The notes: generated by a model from the letters alone, not told the origin. DNA of 64,000 nucleotides from Aggregatilinea lenta (GCF_003569045.1 NZ_BFCB01000002.1:124001-188000), one strand, 5' to 3'. Numbered from the stretch's first letter, positions 1 through 10,600 are shown. Program-made: numbers and translations.

Positions 1-158
1 CTGCGCGCGGCTGCAGTGGGGTGGTAATTCAGGGAATCGATGGCGGCCAGCACGCGCTCGCGCGTTTCGGAGCGGACGAGCGGGCTGCTGTTCAGGACGT
101 TGGAGACCGTACCGACAGAAACCCTGGCGAGCTTGGCGACATCACGAATAGTTGTCAT
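1..158 (-). CDS. LacI-family transcriptional regulator, N-terminal part only
   Basis: Only the first 52 codons lie inside the window; the gene runs off the left edge. It starts at the ATG at 158 and opens with a LacI-type helix-turn-helix (IRDVAKLARVSVGTVSNVL), followed by the usual hinge-side helix (SETRERVLAAIDSLNYHP). The family binds palindromic operators and releases them on binding a sugar through a C-terminal periplasmic-binding-like domain, which is not visible here. A perfect palindrome with a central CG lies 14 bases upstream of the start, so autoregulation is likely (inference). It follows the glucan synthase gene on the same strand, but a regulatory link to it is unproven. Confidence 0.9.
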   Translation of the reverse strand, partial: MTTIRDVAKLARVSVGTVSNVLNSSPLVRSETRERVLAAIDSLNYHPTAAAR

Positions 159-171
159 GTAATCCTCTAAT

Positions 172-185
172 TTGAACCGGTTCAA
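172..185. promoter_or_regulatory. Probable LacI-family operator
   Basis: TTGAACCGGTTCAA is a perfect 14-bp palindrome with a central CG, the typical form of a LacI-family operator. A second related half-site (TTGGTTCA) follows at about 212-220. It sits just upstream of the LacI-type start at 158, in the gap between the glucan synthase stop (292) and that start. Confidence 0.65.
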
Positions 186-291
186 TTACACCATAAAATT
201 GCTTGTTTGTCAATTGGTTCAGGCTATTTGTAGTCAGGACCAGATCCTTCCGCCAATACTCATGGTGACCTCACCCTCTTGAGATACGGCG

Positions 292-3200
292 CTATTCTTC
301 GGCACCGAGTCCTTTTTCCTTAGTTGAATTCTTAACGGATCCTGGCCTCATTTCCACAGAAACTCGATGTTCCTTTCCATCATCCAGCAGAGGCACCCGG
401 TTTGTAGGGAGCGCCTGTCCATCCACGATGACTTGTTCAACACCATGGCTCCCCCCTGCCGGATTCTTGACCGTGACAGTATAGAGTGCGGTTCGATACC
501 GGTACGTCACTTCAAAACCCGGCCAATGAGGCGGAATGGAGGGATCGACGTGCAGCGTGTCACCTTCCCGGCGGAATCCGAGAATCGCTTCCACTCCGAG
601 GCGATACATCCAACCTGAGGAGCCTGTATACCATGTCCATCCACCTCGCCCGATGTGCGGAGAAACACTATAAACATCGGCGGCAATAACATACGGCTCA
701 ACCCGGTATCGTTGTGCCTTTTCGGGCGAATCACTATGGGTAATAGGATTGAGCAAGTTAAATAACTCCATTGCCCGCTCTCCCTGCCCCATCTGTGCAA
801 ACGCCCAGGCCGTCCAAATAGCGGCGTGTGTGTACTGGCCCCCGTTTTCACGAATGCCGGGTGGATAGCCCTTGATATACCCCGGATCATACGGGGTCCG
901 ATCGAACGGCGGCGTGAAGAGCCGGATCAGTGCATCTTCGTCATCAACGAGGTGCTGATCGACTGCTTGCATTGCCTGGAGGGCGCGATCCGGGTTTGCC
1001 GCCTGCGATAGAATGCCCCACGATTGAGCGATGGAGTCGATCCGGCATTCCGCATTCTCCGATGATCCCAGCGGCATCCCATCGTCGTAAAAGGCCCGCA
1101 GATACCATTGGCCATCCCAGGCGTTGCGTTCGAGCGCTTGTTTCAGTTCGTTGATACGGCCCTCCAACAGGCGCGCAAAACCGTCGTCGCCCAGATCACC
1201 ACAAAGCGGGATAAACTGAGACATCGTCGCACAGAGGAACCAAGCGACCCAGACGCTTTCGCCTCGCCCCCCCACGCCGATACGGTTCATGCCGTCATTC
1301 CAATCTCCCGCTCCTATCAAGGGAAGGCCATGCGGGCCGGAAGTGAACCCTTTATCCAGCGCACGGCGACAGTGTTCGTATAGGGTGAATGTCTCCGTAG
1401 TCGATTCGTAGAAACCGTAGCGTTCCTCTTCTTCCGGCTTCAGCGGCTCACCCTTGAGGAAGGGTAGATACTCCTGCAAAACCGCACGATCTCCGGTGGC
1501 AGCCACATATTGCGCGACGACAAACGGCAACCATAGCAAATCGTCGGAAAAGCGGGTGCGGATGCCTCTCCCTGAGGGGGGGTGCCACCAGTGCAGTACA
1601 TCGCCCGCCTCGAACTGGGAGTGCGCCGCACGCAGGATATGTTCGCGCGCCAGTTCAGGTCGGGCGTGGAGCAACGCCAGCACGTCCTGCAACTGGTCAC
1701 GAAAACCAAAGGCGCCACCGGATTGATAAAGCGCGGAGCGGCCCCAGATACGGCAGGACAGAGTTTGGTAGAGCAACCACCGCAGGACCAGATTCATGCT
1801 CGGCTCTGGGGTGTGAACCGTTACTGAAGTGAGCAGGTCTTCCCAGAAGGCTGTGACCTGATCCCACGCCCGGTCAACCTGCTCCGCATCCCGATATTTC
1901 CGTGCAAGCTGCAGTGCCGCTTCGCGGCTTCCACCCTGGCCGATCAGGAAATAGACGTCTTCACTGGCACCGGGCGGCAGGTCAATATGGAGTTGAATAA
2001 CGGCGCAGGGATCGAGTCCGGCCTGCACAGTACCCGCCAGGCCGACGCGATCGAGCGCCGCAGGGTGACGATAATCCCCTAACCGGCCCAAAAACTCGGC
2101 CCGATCCGTTGTCAACCCGTGCAGCTCCTTGCTGGCCGCAGCAAACGCAACAAACTCCCCAAATTCCATGCTGTACGGGTTACGGGCAAGCAGGGTCTGG
2201 TTGTCGACATCAAGATCAGACACGATATATTGCTGGCTGACGTCTTTGACGGTGCCCAGCACCCACTCCACATAATAAGTCGCCGTAATCCGCCGTGGAG
2301 ACGGCAGTGCATTTTCGAGTCTCAGCCGCACGATTTTGACCGGATCGTCAAAGGCGGCAAAGAGGCACATCTGCTGCTTCAGACCGTGGCTGTGGTGCTC
2401 AAAGACCGTGTAACCCGGCCCGTGGCGGACGAGATAGGGGTCTTGTGTTCCTGCCGGGAGGGGCGTTGGCGACCAGATCGCCGCCGTCTCTTCGTCTCGC
2501 AGATAGAGTGCCTCACTGGGAATGTCACGTACCGGATCATTCCGCCAGGTCGTCAGGCGGTTTTCGCTGCTGTTCCCATTCCAACTGAATCCGGAGCCGG
2601 ATTCTGACACCGTAAACCCAAACTGTGGGTTGGCAATGACATTAATCCAGGGGGCAGGAGTCTGCTGGCCATCCTGAAGATAAATGACGTATTCGCGCCC
2701 ATCAGGGCTGAAGCCGCCCCACCCATTATCGAACAGCAGATTCTGAGGGCGTTCAAGCGGTGGCATAGCCTCTTCAGGATGGGAACCGGGTAGAGGTATG
2801 AAAGGTGGCAGATAGACAGGCTGCTGTAGCAAAACTTCCATCTGGGTATTCAACGGGCCTCGCTGGCCATCCAGGTACACGCGGGCCGCTGTCTCCAGCA
2901 AAACTCGGCTCACATCAGACAGTTGCTCGGCGCTCAGAACAAAGATCCCGTCATGGCGATTAATCCAGATTTCGTTGCCCGTGCGCACAATCAGACGATA
3001 AACCTGATTGTAGAGTTCCTGTGTGTAACCCGTATCGCGCTGATTCAAGATGACCAGTGTTATCTTCAAGCCGCGATTGCGCCAGTAGGCATGTGCCTGG
3101 AGCAGCCGGTGTACCAGCTCAAGCTCGGTTTCATCGCTGACGCGTACCAGCAGAATCGGATAATCTCCCGAAATTCCCAATGCCCACAATCCGGATTGAT

Positions 3201-6200
3201 TCTGGTTGTTAGTGGCCAGCGTTGAGGGATTGGCTCGCAGCATAGGCTGCGGAAAGAGCAGAGCACTGAGGAGTTTTTGAAGCAGTTCCACCTGATCCGT
3301 GCTCAAAACCATCTGCCGCAGTTCATGCTCGCTCCGGTAACGGCTTTGCTCAAACGCACGCTCAATCTGCGGCCAACCCTGGTAAGCCCCGGCTAGATTC
3401 ACCAGTTTCCGGCGCGAGCTACCGGCCATCGTCAGGTAGGCGATCCGCGCCGACGAATAAGGCTGGAGTTCAATCTGCTGGCCTAATGAAAAAATGGGGT
3501 CGAGCGTTGCGCCGACCGTACCGGGCAGCCGCTCGGTATCGTGGGCAAGTGCGCCCGGAACTCGCGCGCTCCCATTCCTTCCAACAAAAACCGCACGATC
3601 CGTTTCATAAAGCGCGGGCCCGTCTTCATCCGCCTCAATAACGAGGGCATGCAGCAGATACAGCGGATCTTCCTGTTCCGAACGTGGACGACAGCGGAAT
3701 AGCAGCCCTTTTACGTCGGGAAGGTACTCGCTCTCAATAAAAAGTTTGTTGAATGCCGGATGGCGCTGATCGGCATTCCGGGGGGCAAGCACCACCTCGC
3801 CGTAACTGACAAGCGACAAACGACGCGGGCTATCGCCATGATTCGTCACGGTAATGCGGCGAATTTCCAGATCGTCATCGGGCGCAACAGTGATTTCCAT
3901 GTGGAGCGAAATATCGTGATCGCGCCGCCGGAACTCGGCCTTATGGGCATGAAACAAAACTTCCTGGGACATGGCAGGGGTCGCGGAAGGTTGGTACCCG
4001 GCGGACCACCTTTCCCCGCTATCGCGATCAAGGACATAGATCCAGGTGCCCCAATCTTCGAGTGTCGTATCGGCGTGCCAGCGGGTGAGCGACGTTTCCT
4101 TCCATTGACTGAAGCCGCTGCCTGCCCCGGTAATCAGTACGCTATAACGTCCATTCGATAGGTAGTGTACCTGCGGCACCACACCACCCACCGAAACGGG
4201 CCAGGGAGCAATTGCGACCCTGGTTTGATCGACGCCGATATTCTGGCTTCTCTCAGGCATCGGTGGCTGCGTGACAGCATGCGGGATACGTTCCTGCAGC
4301 AGCAGTTCCACACTTTGCATCCGGGCATCGCGGTGAAAGCGCCGAACCATGATGTCGTCGTAGAGATGGTTCACCAGCGAGACGATAATCATCCCCTGGT
4401 GATGGGCCATATACTCCTGCACGACTGCGCCCGTTTGGCCCAGCGGCAGCCTGCTGGCGGTATAGTCGATGGCCTCGTAGAAGCCGTAGGTGCTGATGGC
4501 CGCGGCTTCCTTGAGCCGGGATATGTTCTGCATGACAGCCTGTGGTGCGAGAGGCAGCGCGATCACTGAAGCATAAGGGGCAATGACTAAATCAGCCGCT
4601 TGTCCGCGCTTAAAAGCCAAACGAGGCACGCCAAACGCACGATATTGGTAGTTGAGGTTGCTGTCAAACGCATAGTAGCCTGATTCAGAAATTCCCCATG
4701 GAACATTTTTCTGCTGCGCATAGGCGATCTGGTGCTGTACGGCAACCTGGCTGCTCTGATAAATCAGCGTGTTCTGAAAATGCCTGACCAACAGCCAGGG
4801 CATCAGGTATTCAAACATGGTACCGCTCCACGACAGGAGCGCCTGTGCTCCATCGAGTGCGGACAAGGGGCGAGCCATATGCAGCCAGTGTTGAGGGGGA
4901 ACATCCCCTTTGGCGATGGCAATATAGCTGGCAAGTCGTGCTTCGGACGCCAGCAAATCATAGTGACTGTTGTCGAGTGTTTCCGTTGCCTCGTTATGGC
5001 CGATGTGAAACAAGCAACGATAGGAATCGAACAGGAAGCCAAAATCCATCTCCTGCACGTACTGCTCCGCCACTGCCCGCAGGTCGGAAAAACCGACCAT
5101 CAAAGCAGTCGCGGCGCTCAATGCAGCACCTAACTCATTCCATAAACGGCTGCACCAGGCTAAAGCCTCCTGTTGTTCGTTATTCTGAGACGGGTGGGCA
5201 ATCAGCGCTTTCTCCAGGCGCTGTAATTGCTGCTGACCGTTCCGGTAAACCTCCGTAATCTGGCCAAACGTTGGGAGGACAGGCAGCGCATCCACCAGCG
5301 ACTGCCACTGGTCACGAATAGCGGCGGGAGACTCTGGCGATGCCAAAAGAGTGGGCGGCGCACTAAACAGGGGAAGCCACGGCAGCATAACATCCATGTC
5401 TCGCTTCATCGAGAACAATTGCGCCTGACTGCGATCCAGATAGATGCGCAGATCGGCACGCAGCGTCTCGTCGAGGCTTTCACCTTCAGAGTCAATAAAC
5501 AGGGCCAGTTGTTGTCCAAACGCAGGCCACCGTTGGTCCAGCAATCGGGTGAGCAGCCCTGCCCAGCTCGCCGGTTGATCGATAAGGCTCTCAATCTCGT
5601 CCCGGATGGAGCCAAGGCTATCTTGCAGCGTGACTGTTCTGGCACTCGTGCTCGTTTCCCTGAGGCCATCCATGATCTCGTTCAAGACAGCCAGAGTGTC
5701 CAGTATGCCTTCCCATCGCTGGCTGCGAAAAACGGGAATGTCCCACAGATCCGCGAGTCCTTGCGACAACGCGAGCAGGCAGCCAGCCAAATTGCCACTA
5801 TCCACCGTGGACACATAGGCGGGCGGCAGCGATTCAAGAGTCTGCGTGTTGTACCAGTTCAGGAAGTGCCCACGATAACGTTCCAACTGATCCAGGGTTT
5901 CAAATGTAGAACGCAACCGGAGCGCCAGGTCCAGTTTCCCGACATACCCAAAGTCATAAGCGGCCAGAGTCGAGAGCAGCAACAGACCAATATTCGTCGG
6001 CGATGTTTGGTGCGCAACGATATGACGCGGCGATTCCTGGAAGTGATCGGGAGGCAGCCAATGATCGGCAGGCCCAACAAACTGTTCAAAATAAAGCCAG
6101 GTGCGGCGGGCCAGGATTCGCAGTTGTTGGTGCTGTTGGGGTGACAGCGGCGCTATGTCCCGGTCCACTGGCTGGCTGACGAAACCGACCAGCCAGGGCG

Positions 6201-8901
6201 CCAACAGCCAGAGCAAAAGAAACGGGCCAGCAGCCAGCAACCCGACCGGATTCACGAAGGCGACGAGCAGCCCGATGCCCAGGCTAATCAGTTCCGCCAG
6301 CAGCATCTCAGAACCCTTGACCCGGTGTGCAAACTGCCGTCCGGCATGCGCGGCGGTCGTCCACTGGAGCAGGTGTTTGTGCCGGATCAACCGGGAAATC
6401 GTGACGAGGATCGCCCTGAGATTCGTGATCGCTTCAAATGGGAGAAAAACGAGCATGAGCAGCCATCGCTGTAGATCATGGCCATTGTTATTCTCTAGCA
6501 GTCCGCTGATTCGGTTTGGCACGAAGGGCATTGATGCGAACAGCAGCACGAGCAGCGTCCAGGCAAAAACCGAACCGGGCAGCCACAACCACCCTGCCAC
6601 AAAAAGAAGCAGCAACGCCGGTTTATCCAGACTGCGCCGCAAGTTGTCCGCAATCTTCCAGCGATCGACGAGCGAAAAAATGTTGGAGAGGCGCGATTCA
6701 GCCGCGCCGGGCACGCGCGGTAAAAGCCAGGGCAGCAGCTGCCAGTCGCCGCGAATCCAGCGATGCAAACGGCTTACATGCGCCAGATAATGGGAGGGAT
6801 AGTCTTCTAGCAGGACGATATCTGTGACCAGCGCCACACGGCCATGGAGGCCTTCAAAAAGATCGTGACTGAGCAGCGCGTTTTCGGGCACGCGATTCGC
6901 CAGACTGCGCTCAAACGCGGCGACATCATAGATGCCCTTACCGACATAAATCCCTTCGCCAAACAGGTCTTGATAGATGTCAGAGACCGCTAAGGTATAG
7001 AGATCAAGCCCCGTGTCGCCCGCAAAGAGACGCGTGAACCGCGATCGATTGGCCGCCACGGGCAGAACCTCGATGCGAGGCTGCAAGATCGTAAAACCAG
7101 AAACGACGTGCGTTCCATCGGATGAAAACTCGGCGCGGTTCAGCGGGTGCGCGAGGGTTCCGATCAGGCGGAGAGCGCTGCCCTTGGGCAAGACCGTGTC
7201 CGCATCCAGCGTGATGACGAAGCGGATCGAGGTAAGGCGGCCCGGATCGCCAATCAGCGTGGTATGCGAATCAAGATTTCCTGTCAGTAAGAACTGGTTA
7301 AACTCGCTTAGCTTGCCGCGCTTACGCTCCCAACCCATCCAGGTGTTCTCTGCCGCATTCCATCGCCGCTCACGCACCAGGCAGTAGAAGCGCTCGCCTA
7401 CCGAACTGCGATACTGAGCGTTAAGCCCGGTAATGCGCCGGTTCAATTCATCCAGCAGCGCCTGATCGCCCTCCATGTGTTGTTCCGCGGCATCGGCAAA
7501 ATCGGCCAGTAACGCAAAATAAAGCCCCGCTTCTGGATTGCGCAGGAAGTGCATCTCAAGCTGCTGGACCAGGGAGTCGACCTCTTTGATGTCGGTAAGC
7601 AACACCGGAATCACGATCATGGTCTCGCAGATACGGGGAACACCCTGTTCAAAGTCCATCTTGGGGAGAATGCGCGGCCTCAGGGTATGGGTCAGAATCC
7701 AGTTCAACAGGCTGACCGCCGTGGTGATTCCTGGTATGAGCACCAGCAGGCCAGCCGCAAACGCCTGCCCGATCGAAGCGCCTGAGGCGCGCGCGTAGGC
7801 GACGGCTCCCAACAGAATAAGCAGAGTCAGCCCAAGAATACTACCGAGATAGATCAGGGCCGGGTGTCCAGTGAGCCAATGCCCTGCTCGCATTTTTAGC
7901 GAGGCCCGGTAACCGATCGCCTGATCCAGTTGTTCCAGACCCCGATCCAACAGGTAATAGCCGACATGAACTTGACGGCTCCCCATCACCGCTTCCTGCC
8001 CATTCCCCGAAAATGGGAGGCCGCTTTCTTCGGCGGCGTGCTGCGCCAAGCTGACAGCCACCTGAGCAACCGTCTCCTCATCCTTTTCAGACGCCAGTGC
8101 GCGTTTTTCGATCACCTTTCGATAGGCATTGCGCGTTTCAAAATCCATATTTGCATAGACTTTGGCTGGGTCCTGCTTAAGAATCTGTTCGGAAAGGCTG
8201 AGAGCTTCAAAGAAGATGCTCCAGTCCTGTGTATTGATCATCCGCAGACTGGTAATGCAGTTGGCAACGGCTGTCTCTGCCGGAACATCGGACGTCAGGC
8301 GCGGAGGCAGGGCAGCAAGCTGCTCGGTTTCCACCTGAAGCCCAGCAAGCTCGTTTACTGTGGCCGCGAGCACCTCTAAAATCCTCAAGCGCAGCATGGT
8401 TGGGAGCGCCCACAGCTCGCCCATGCTCAATGGTGCCGCTCGCTGGTAACTCTTCACGAAGTCTTTGATCTGTTGGAGAGCAATATTTGCGTCGCCGTGG
8501 TCAATAATGGCATGCGCGACCGAATAGACGCGCGGATAACCCGCCCAGTTTGAACCGGTCAGGACAGGCAACTCCCGATAAAACGATGCGGGCATGTCGT
8601 CATGGACCTGCAGCAGACTTTGCTGCACGAGATAAAAGTTGTCGAGGAGCCATTCGCCCGCATAAGAAACCACCAGATCTTCCTCGGCAAGCTGGGTGAA
8701 ATATTGGTGGCCCCGCTCCAGCGCCCCTTCGATCAGCTCGGGCTTCTCGAGCAAGGGAATCTGACGCCGAGCAGCCTTGCGCGCCACAACCTGCTCTTGG
8801 GCAAGTTGGAACGCCACAGCCTCCAGGGAGTGACGTGCAGCCAGCGTCTCAGGGAGCGCCGGAGCACTCCCTGAGAGGGATTCAGTTTGGGGAACGACCA
8901 T
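292..8901 (-). CDS. ndvB: Cyclic beta-1,2-glucan synthase (GT84 + GH94, NdvB/ChvB type)
   Basis: At 2,869 residues this matches the very long NdvB/ChvB/Cgs proteins, which polymerise UDP-glucose into beta-1,2-glucan and cyclise it. Membrane segments lie near residues 345-410 and again near 770-910. Between them is the processive glycosyltransferase domain with a DADT motif (about 565), SHDLFEG (about 680) and the RLHRWIRGDWQ motif (about 715). A glucoamylase-like segment follows at roughly 1,400-1,520, and two GH94-type regions fill the rest. The last contains GDWNDG near residue 2,530, matching the catalytic Asp region of GH94 phosphorylases. The start is four bases after the stop of the universal stress gene, so the two are probably co-transcribed. 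Whether the product is cyclic or linear cannot be read from the sequence. Confidence 0.9.
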   Translation of the reverse strand: MVVPQTESLSGSAPALPETLAARHSLEAVAFQLAQEQVVARKAARRQIPLLEKPELIEGALERGHQYFTQLAEEDLVVSYAGEWLLDNFYLVQQSLLQVHDDMPASFYRELPVLTGSNWAGYPRVYSVAHAIIDHGDANIALQQIKDFVKSYQRAAPLSMGELWALPTMLRLRILEVLAATVNELAGLQVETEQLAALPPRLTSDVPAETAVANCITSLRMINTQDWSIFFEALSLSEQILKQDPAKVYANMDFETRNAYRKVIEKRALASEKDEETVAQVAVSLAQHAAEESGLPFSGNGQEAVMGSRQVHVGYYLLDRGLEQLDQAIGYRASLKMRAGHWLTGHPALIYLGSILGLTLLILLGAVAYARASGASIGQAFAAGLLVLIPGITTAVSLLNWILTHTLRPRILPKMDFEQGVPRICETMIVIPVLLTDIKEVDSLVQQLEMHFLRNPEAGLYFALLADFADAAEQHMEGDQALLDELNRRITGLNAQYRSSVGERFYCLVRERRWNAAENTWMGWERKRGKLSEFNQFLLTGNLDSHTTLIGDPGRLTSIRFVITLDADTVLPKGSALRLIGTLAHPLNRAEFSSDGTHVVSGFTILQPRIEVLPVAANRSRFTRLFAGDTGLDLYTLAVSDIYQDLFGEGIYVGKGIYDVAAFERSLANRVPENALLSHDLFEGLHGRVALVTDIVLLEDYPSHYLAHVSRLHRWIRGDWQLLPWLLPRVPGAAESRLSNIFSLVDRWKIADNLRRSLDKPALLLLFVAGWLWLPGSVFAWTLLVLLFASMPFVPNRISGLLENNNGHDLQRWLLMLVFLPFEAITNLRAILVTISRLIRHKHLLQWTTAAHAGRQFAHRVKGSEMLLAELISLGIGLLVAFVNPVGLLAAGPFLLLWLLAPWLVGFVSQPVDRDIAPLSPQQHQQLRILARRTWLYFEQFVGPADHWLPPDHFQESPRHIVAHQTSPTNIGLLLLSTLAAYDFGYVGKLDLALRLRSTFETLDQLERYRGHFLNWYNTQTLESLPPAYVSTVDSGNLAGCLLALSQGLADLWDIPVFRSQRWEGILDTLAVLNEIMDGLRETSTSARTVTLQDSLGSIRDEIESLIDQPASWAGLLTRLLDQRWPAFGQQLALFIDSEGESLDETLRADLRIYLDRSQAQLFSMKRDMDVMLPWLPLFSAPPTLLASPESPAAIRDQWQSLVDALPVLPTFGQITEVYRNGQQQLQRLEKALIAHPSQNNEQQEALAWCSRLWNELGAALSAATALMVGFSDLRAVAEQYVQEMDFGFLFDSYRCLFHIGHNEATETLDNSHYDLLASEARLASYIAIAKGDVPPQHWLHMARPLSALDGAQALLSWSGTMFEYLMPWLLVRHFQNTLIYQSSQVAVQHQIAYAQQKNVPWGISESGYYAFDSNLNYQYRAFGVPRLAFKRGQAADLVIAPYASVIALPLAPQAVMQNISRLKEAAAISTYGFYEAIDYTASRLPLGQTGAVVQEYMAHHQGMIIVSLVNHLYDDIMVRRFHRDARMQSVELLLQERIPHAVTQPPMPERSQNIGVDQTRVAIAPWPVSVGGVVPQVHYLSNGRYSVLITGAGSGFSQWKETSLTRWHADTTLEDWGTWIYVLDRDSGERWSAGYQPSATPAMSQEVLFHAHKAEFRRRDHDISLHMEITVAPDDDLEIRRITVTNHGDSPRRLSLVSYGEVVLAPRNADQRHPAFNKLFIESEYLPDVKGLLFRCRPRSEQEDPLYLLHALVIEADEDGPALYETDRAVFVGRNGSARVPGALAHDTERLPGTVGATLDPIFSLGQQIELQPYSSARIAYLTMAGSSRRKLVNLAGAYQGWPQIERAFEQSRYRSEHELRQMVLSTDQVELLQKLLSALLFPQPMLRANPSTLATNNQNQSGLWALGISGDYPILLVRVSDETELELVHRLLQAHAYWRNRGLKITLVILNQRDTGYTQELYNQVYRLIVRTGNEIWINRHDGIFVLSAEQLSDVSRVLLETAARVYLDGQRGPLNTQMEVLLQQPVYLPPFIPLPGSHPEEAMPPLERPQNLLFDNGWGGFSPDGREYVIYLQDGQQTPAPWINVIANPQFGFTVSESGSGFSWNGNSSENRLTTWRNDPVRDIPSEALYLRDEETAAIWSPTPLPAGTQDPYLVRHGPGYTVFEHHSHGLKQQMCLFAAFDDPVKIVRLRLENALPSPRRITATYYVEWVLGTVKDVSQQYIVSDLDVDNQTLLARNPYSMEFGEFVAFAAASKELHGLTTDRAEFLGRLGDYRHPAALDRVGLAGTVQAGLDPCAVIQLHIDLPPGASEDVYFLIGQGGSREAALQLARKYRDAEQVDRAWDQVTAFWEDLLTSVTVHTPEPSMNLVLRWLLYQTLSCRIWGRSALYQSGGAFGFRDQLQDVLALLHARPELAREHILRAAHSQFEAGDVLHWWHPPSGRGIRTRFSDDLLWLPFVVAQYVAATGDRAVLQEYLPFLKGEPLKPEEEERYGFYESTTETFTLYEHCRRALDKGFTSGPHGLPLIGAGDWNDGMNRIGVGGRGESVWVAWFLCATMSQFIPLCGDLGDDGFARLLEGRINELKQALERNAWDGQWYLRAFYDDGMPLGSSENAECRIDSIAQSWGILSQAANPDRALQAMQAVDQHLVDDEDALIRLFTPPFDRTPYDPGYIKGYPPGIRENGGQYTHAAIWTAWAFAQMGQGERAMELFNLLNPITHSDSPEKAQRYRVEPYVIAADVYSVSPHIGRGGWTWYTGSSGWMYRLGVEAILGFRREGDTLHVDPSIPPHWPGFEVTYRYRTALYTVTVKNPAGGSHGVEQVIVDGQALPTNRVPLLDDGKEHRVSVEMRPGSVKNSTKEKGLGAEE

Positions 8902-8905
8902 ATGG

Positions 8906-9850
8906 TTACAACCTGCTGGATTTCTCTCTGATCGGGACGTTGTGTTGGCTCATCGAGATATCGCTGGTAGGAAAATCCTGGATGACCAACAGGGGTTGGT
9001 TGATATAACTGATGAGGTTATAGGCGATGCTGCCGTAGGGCCACTGCGGCTCGCTCGAATACCCGTGAGCACTAAAAACAACCAGATCCACGCTTTCTTG
9101 CTGTACCAGATTGTGCAGGGCGATGCTCACTTTATCGCTGACCAGCAGGCGCGGCTCCGCCTTAGCGTCCACCCTTGACACGAGCTGTTCCAGATACTTC
9201 ATGGCCTCGGCGCGGTTTCGCTCGACAAGGCGATCCAGCAGCTCAAAATCTTCGGGTGAAGCGAGAGTTCGGCTGGGCATCTCTGGTTTACGCACGACAT
9301 GAGCCAGCAGCAAAGCAGCATCGGACGCCTTGGCTAAGTTAGCAGCTACCGGCAGCACAAACTCCGCTCGTTGAGATCCATCTAAGGGGACCAGTATTTT
9401 CTGGTAGCCGCGCGTCGTGATTTCATCTGAAACCTGTTCTGTAGAAGGGGCAATAAGCATTGGAACATCGATGGACCGCAACAGCGTATGAAGCTTTTCT
9501 CCAATGCTGGTTCCGTGTTTGGTGACCGCGATCAAATCCATGTGGTTATCCTGGGCATACCTGAGGATGCGTTCAACCGACCAGTTTTCCAGAATCGCCG
9601 TCTGCACCTGTAACCCAAGCTGTTGAAGTTGTTCAGCGACCTTATTGAGGCTGGATTCCGCTTCCGTTTTGAGCATGTGCCATTGGAACGGGTCGACAAA
9701 CTGCTCGTGAGGGCCTGATGCGGTGGGATCCAATACATTCAGCAGTGTGATGGAAGCCTCACTCGCTTTAGCGATCTTTGCTGCGTGTGACAGCAACTGC
9801 GGTGAAATCACAGGTTGATCGAATAGAACAAGGATATGCTCCAGAAACAT
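8906..9850 (-). CDS. Universal stress protein, two tandem Usp domains
   Basis: Two UspA-like domains of about 145 residues each make up this protein. The first opens with FLEHILVLFDQ, and the second with YQKILVPLDGSQRAEFVLP at about residue 150. The second ends with a PYGSIAYNLI stretch that fits the G-x9-GS/T ATP-binding signature of the family. I place the start at the ATG at 9850 because an AAGGAGG ribosome-binding site lies five bases upstream; an in-frame TTG at 9868 would put that site inside the coding region. Usp proteins are cytoplasmic stress and nucleotide-binding proteins. The next gene, glucan synthase, begins four bases after its stop, suggesting an osmotic or envelope stress operon. 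Confidence 0.92.
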   Translation of the reverse strand: MFLEHILVLFDQPVISPQLLSHAAKIAKASEASITLLNVLDPTASGPHEQFVDPFQWHMLKTEAESSLNKVAEQLQQLGLQVQTAILENWSVERILRYAQDNHMDLIAVTKHGTSIGEKLHTLLRSIDVPMLIAPSTEQVSDEITTRGYQKILVPLDGSQRAEFVLPVAANLAKASDAALLLAHVVRKPEMPSRTLASPEDFELLDRLVERNRAEAMKYLEQLVSRVDAKAEPRLLVSDKVSIALHNLVQQESVDLVVFSAHGYSSEPQWPYGSIAYNLISYINQPLLVIQDFPTSDISMSQHNVPIREKSSRL

Positions 9851-10218
9851 TTTGGCCTCCTTCCCCAAGATTGCGTCACGGTAAGAACTTCCAGTACTCC
9901 CAGCTCTGTTCTCTCAACAGCGGGTCGGCAGGGGACCGATTGGAAACGCTGGCTAGACTTACAGGAGTGACTGGTGTAAGACCTCAATGCGAGTCTTCCA
10001 CCAGATTTGAAGGCAGAGAACAGGAAAACGCCCTATGATCGTCTGCGGCAATCAAGGGCAGAGAACCTAACCGGTAGGTGTTTTAGCTTTGTCCGCATCT
10101 TTGTTCCGTAAAAAGATTATATCCATCTCCGGTGAACATGCCCCAACTGCGGAGACATGCTCCCTGTCCAGCGTACCGGCTGGAAGGTCCCCTGACCCAT
10201 ATTTCTAAGGCTGATTTC
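9851..10218. other. Intergenic, 368 bp, no gene seen
   Basis: This gap should hold the promoter of the universal stress/glucan synthase pair. No convincing reading frame, tRNA or strong hairpin was found. It contains short mirrored stretches, but nothing I would name. Confidence 0.5.
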
Positions 10219-10491
10219 TTAGGTGTGACGTTTTCGGCGCCCGCTAACCACGCGGATCACACCTAACAGCACAACGGCCCCCGCAAAAGCAACGAGGATG
10301 CTCCAGATATTGAGATCTGGGTCCTCTGTGCCAAATTGGCGAAACAGAAAACCACCAATCAACGCGCCAGCGATCCCCACAACGATGTCAAGCAGCAAGC
10401 CCTGTTGGCGACTGGTCCCCATGACCTTACCTGCGAGCCAGCCCGCAATCGCCCCGGCAATCAACCAGGTGAAAAATTCCATCTGATCCAT
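10219..10491 (-). CDS. GlsB/YeaQ/YmgE-type small membrane protein, copy 1
   Basis: This 90-residue protein has the family pattern: three hydrophobic helices rich in glycine (FTWLIAGAIAGWLAGKVM, then LDIVVGIAGALIGGFLF, then a C-terminal WSILVAFAGAVVLLGVIRV) and a basic tail. The family is annotated as transglycosylase-associated or GlsB stress-response membrane proteins; its molecular role is not known. A good ribosome-binding site (GGAAGG) precedes the ATG. Two paralogues lie at 12,222 and 12,618. Confidence 0.9.
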   Translation of the reverse strand: MDQMEFFTWLIAGAIAGWLAGKVMGTSRQQGLLLDIVVGIAGALIGGFLFRQFGTEDPDLNIWSILVAFAGAVVLLGVIRVVSGRRKRHT

Positions 10492-10600
10492 GATCGGGTT
10501 TTCCTTCCGCTTTAGTTTGTCACATCCACCATGAAGACCGGTGCGGTAAACAGTTATTGGACCACCTGGATTGTTGCAGAAGGCAGGAGTTAGTCTACTG

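Noticed and set aside
9851-9868. TTG start extending the universal stress protein by six residues
   Set aside because: The ribosome-binding site AAGGAGG would lie inside the coding sequence; the ATG at 9850 is correctly spaced.
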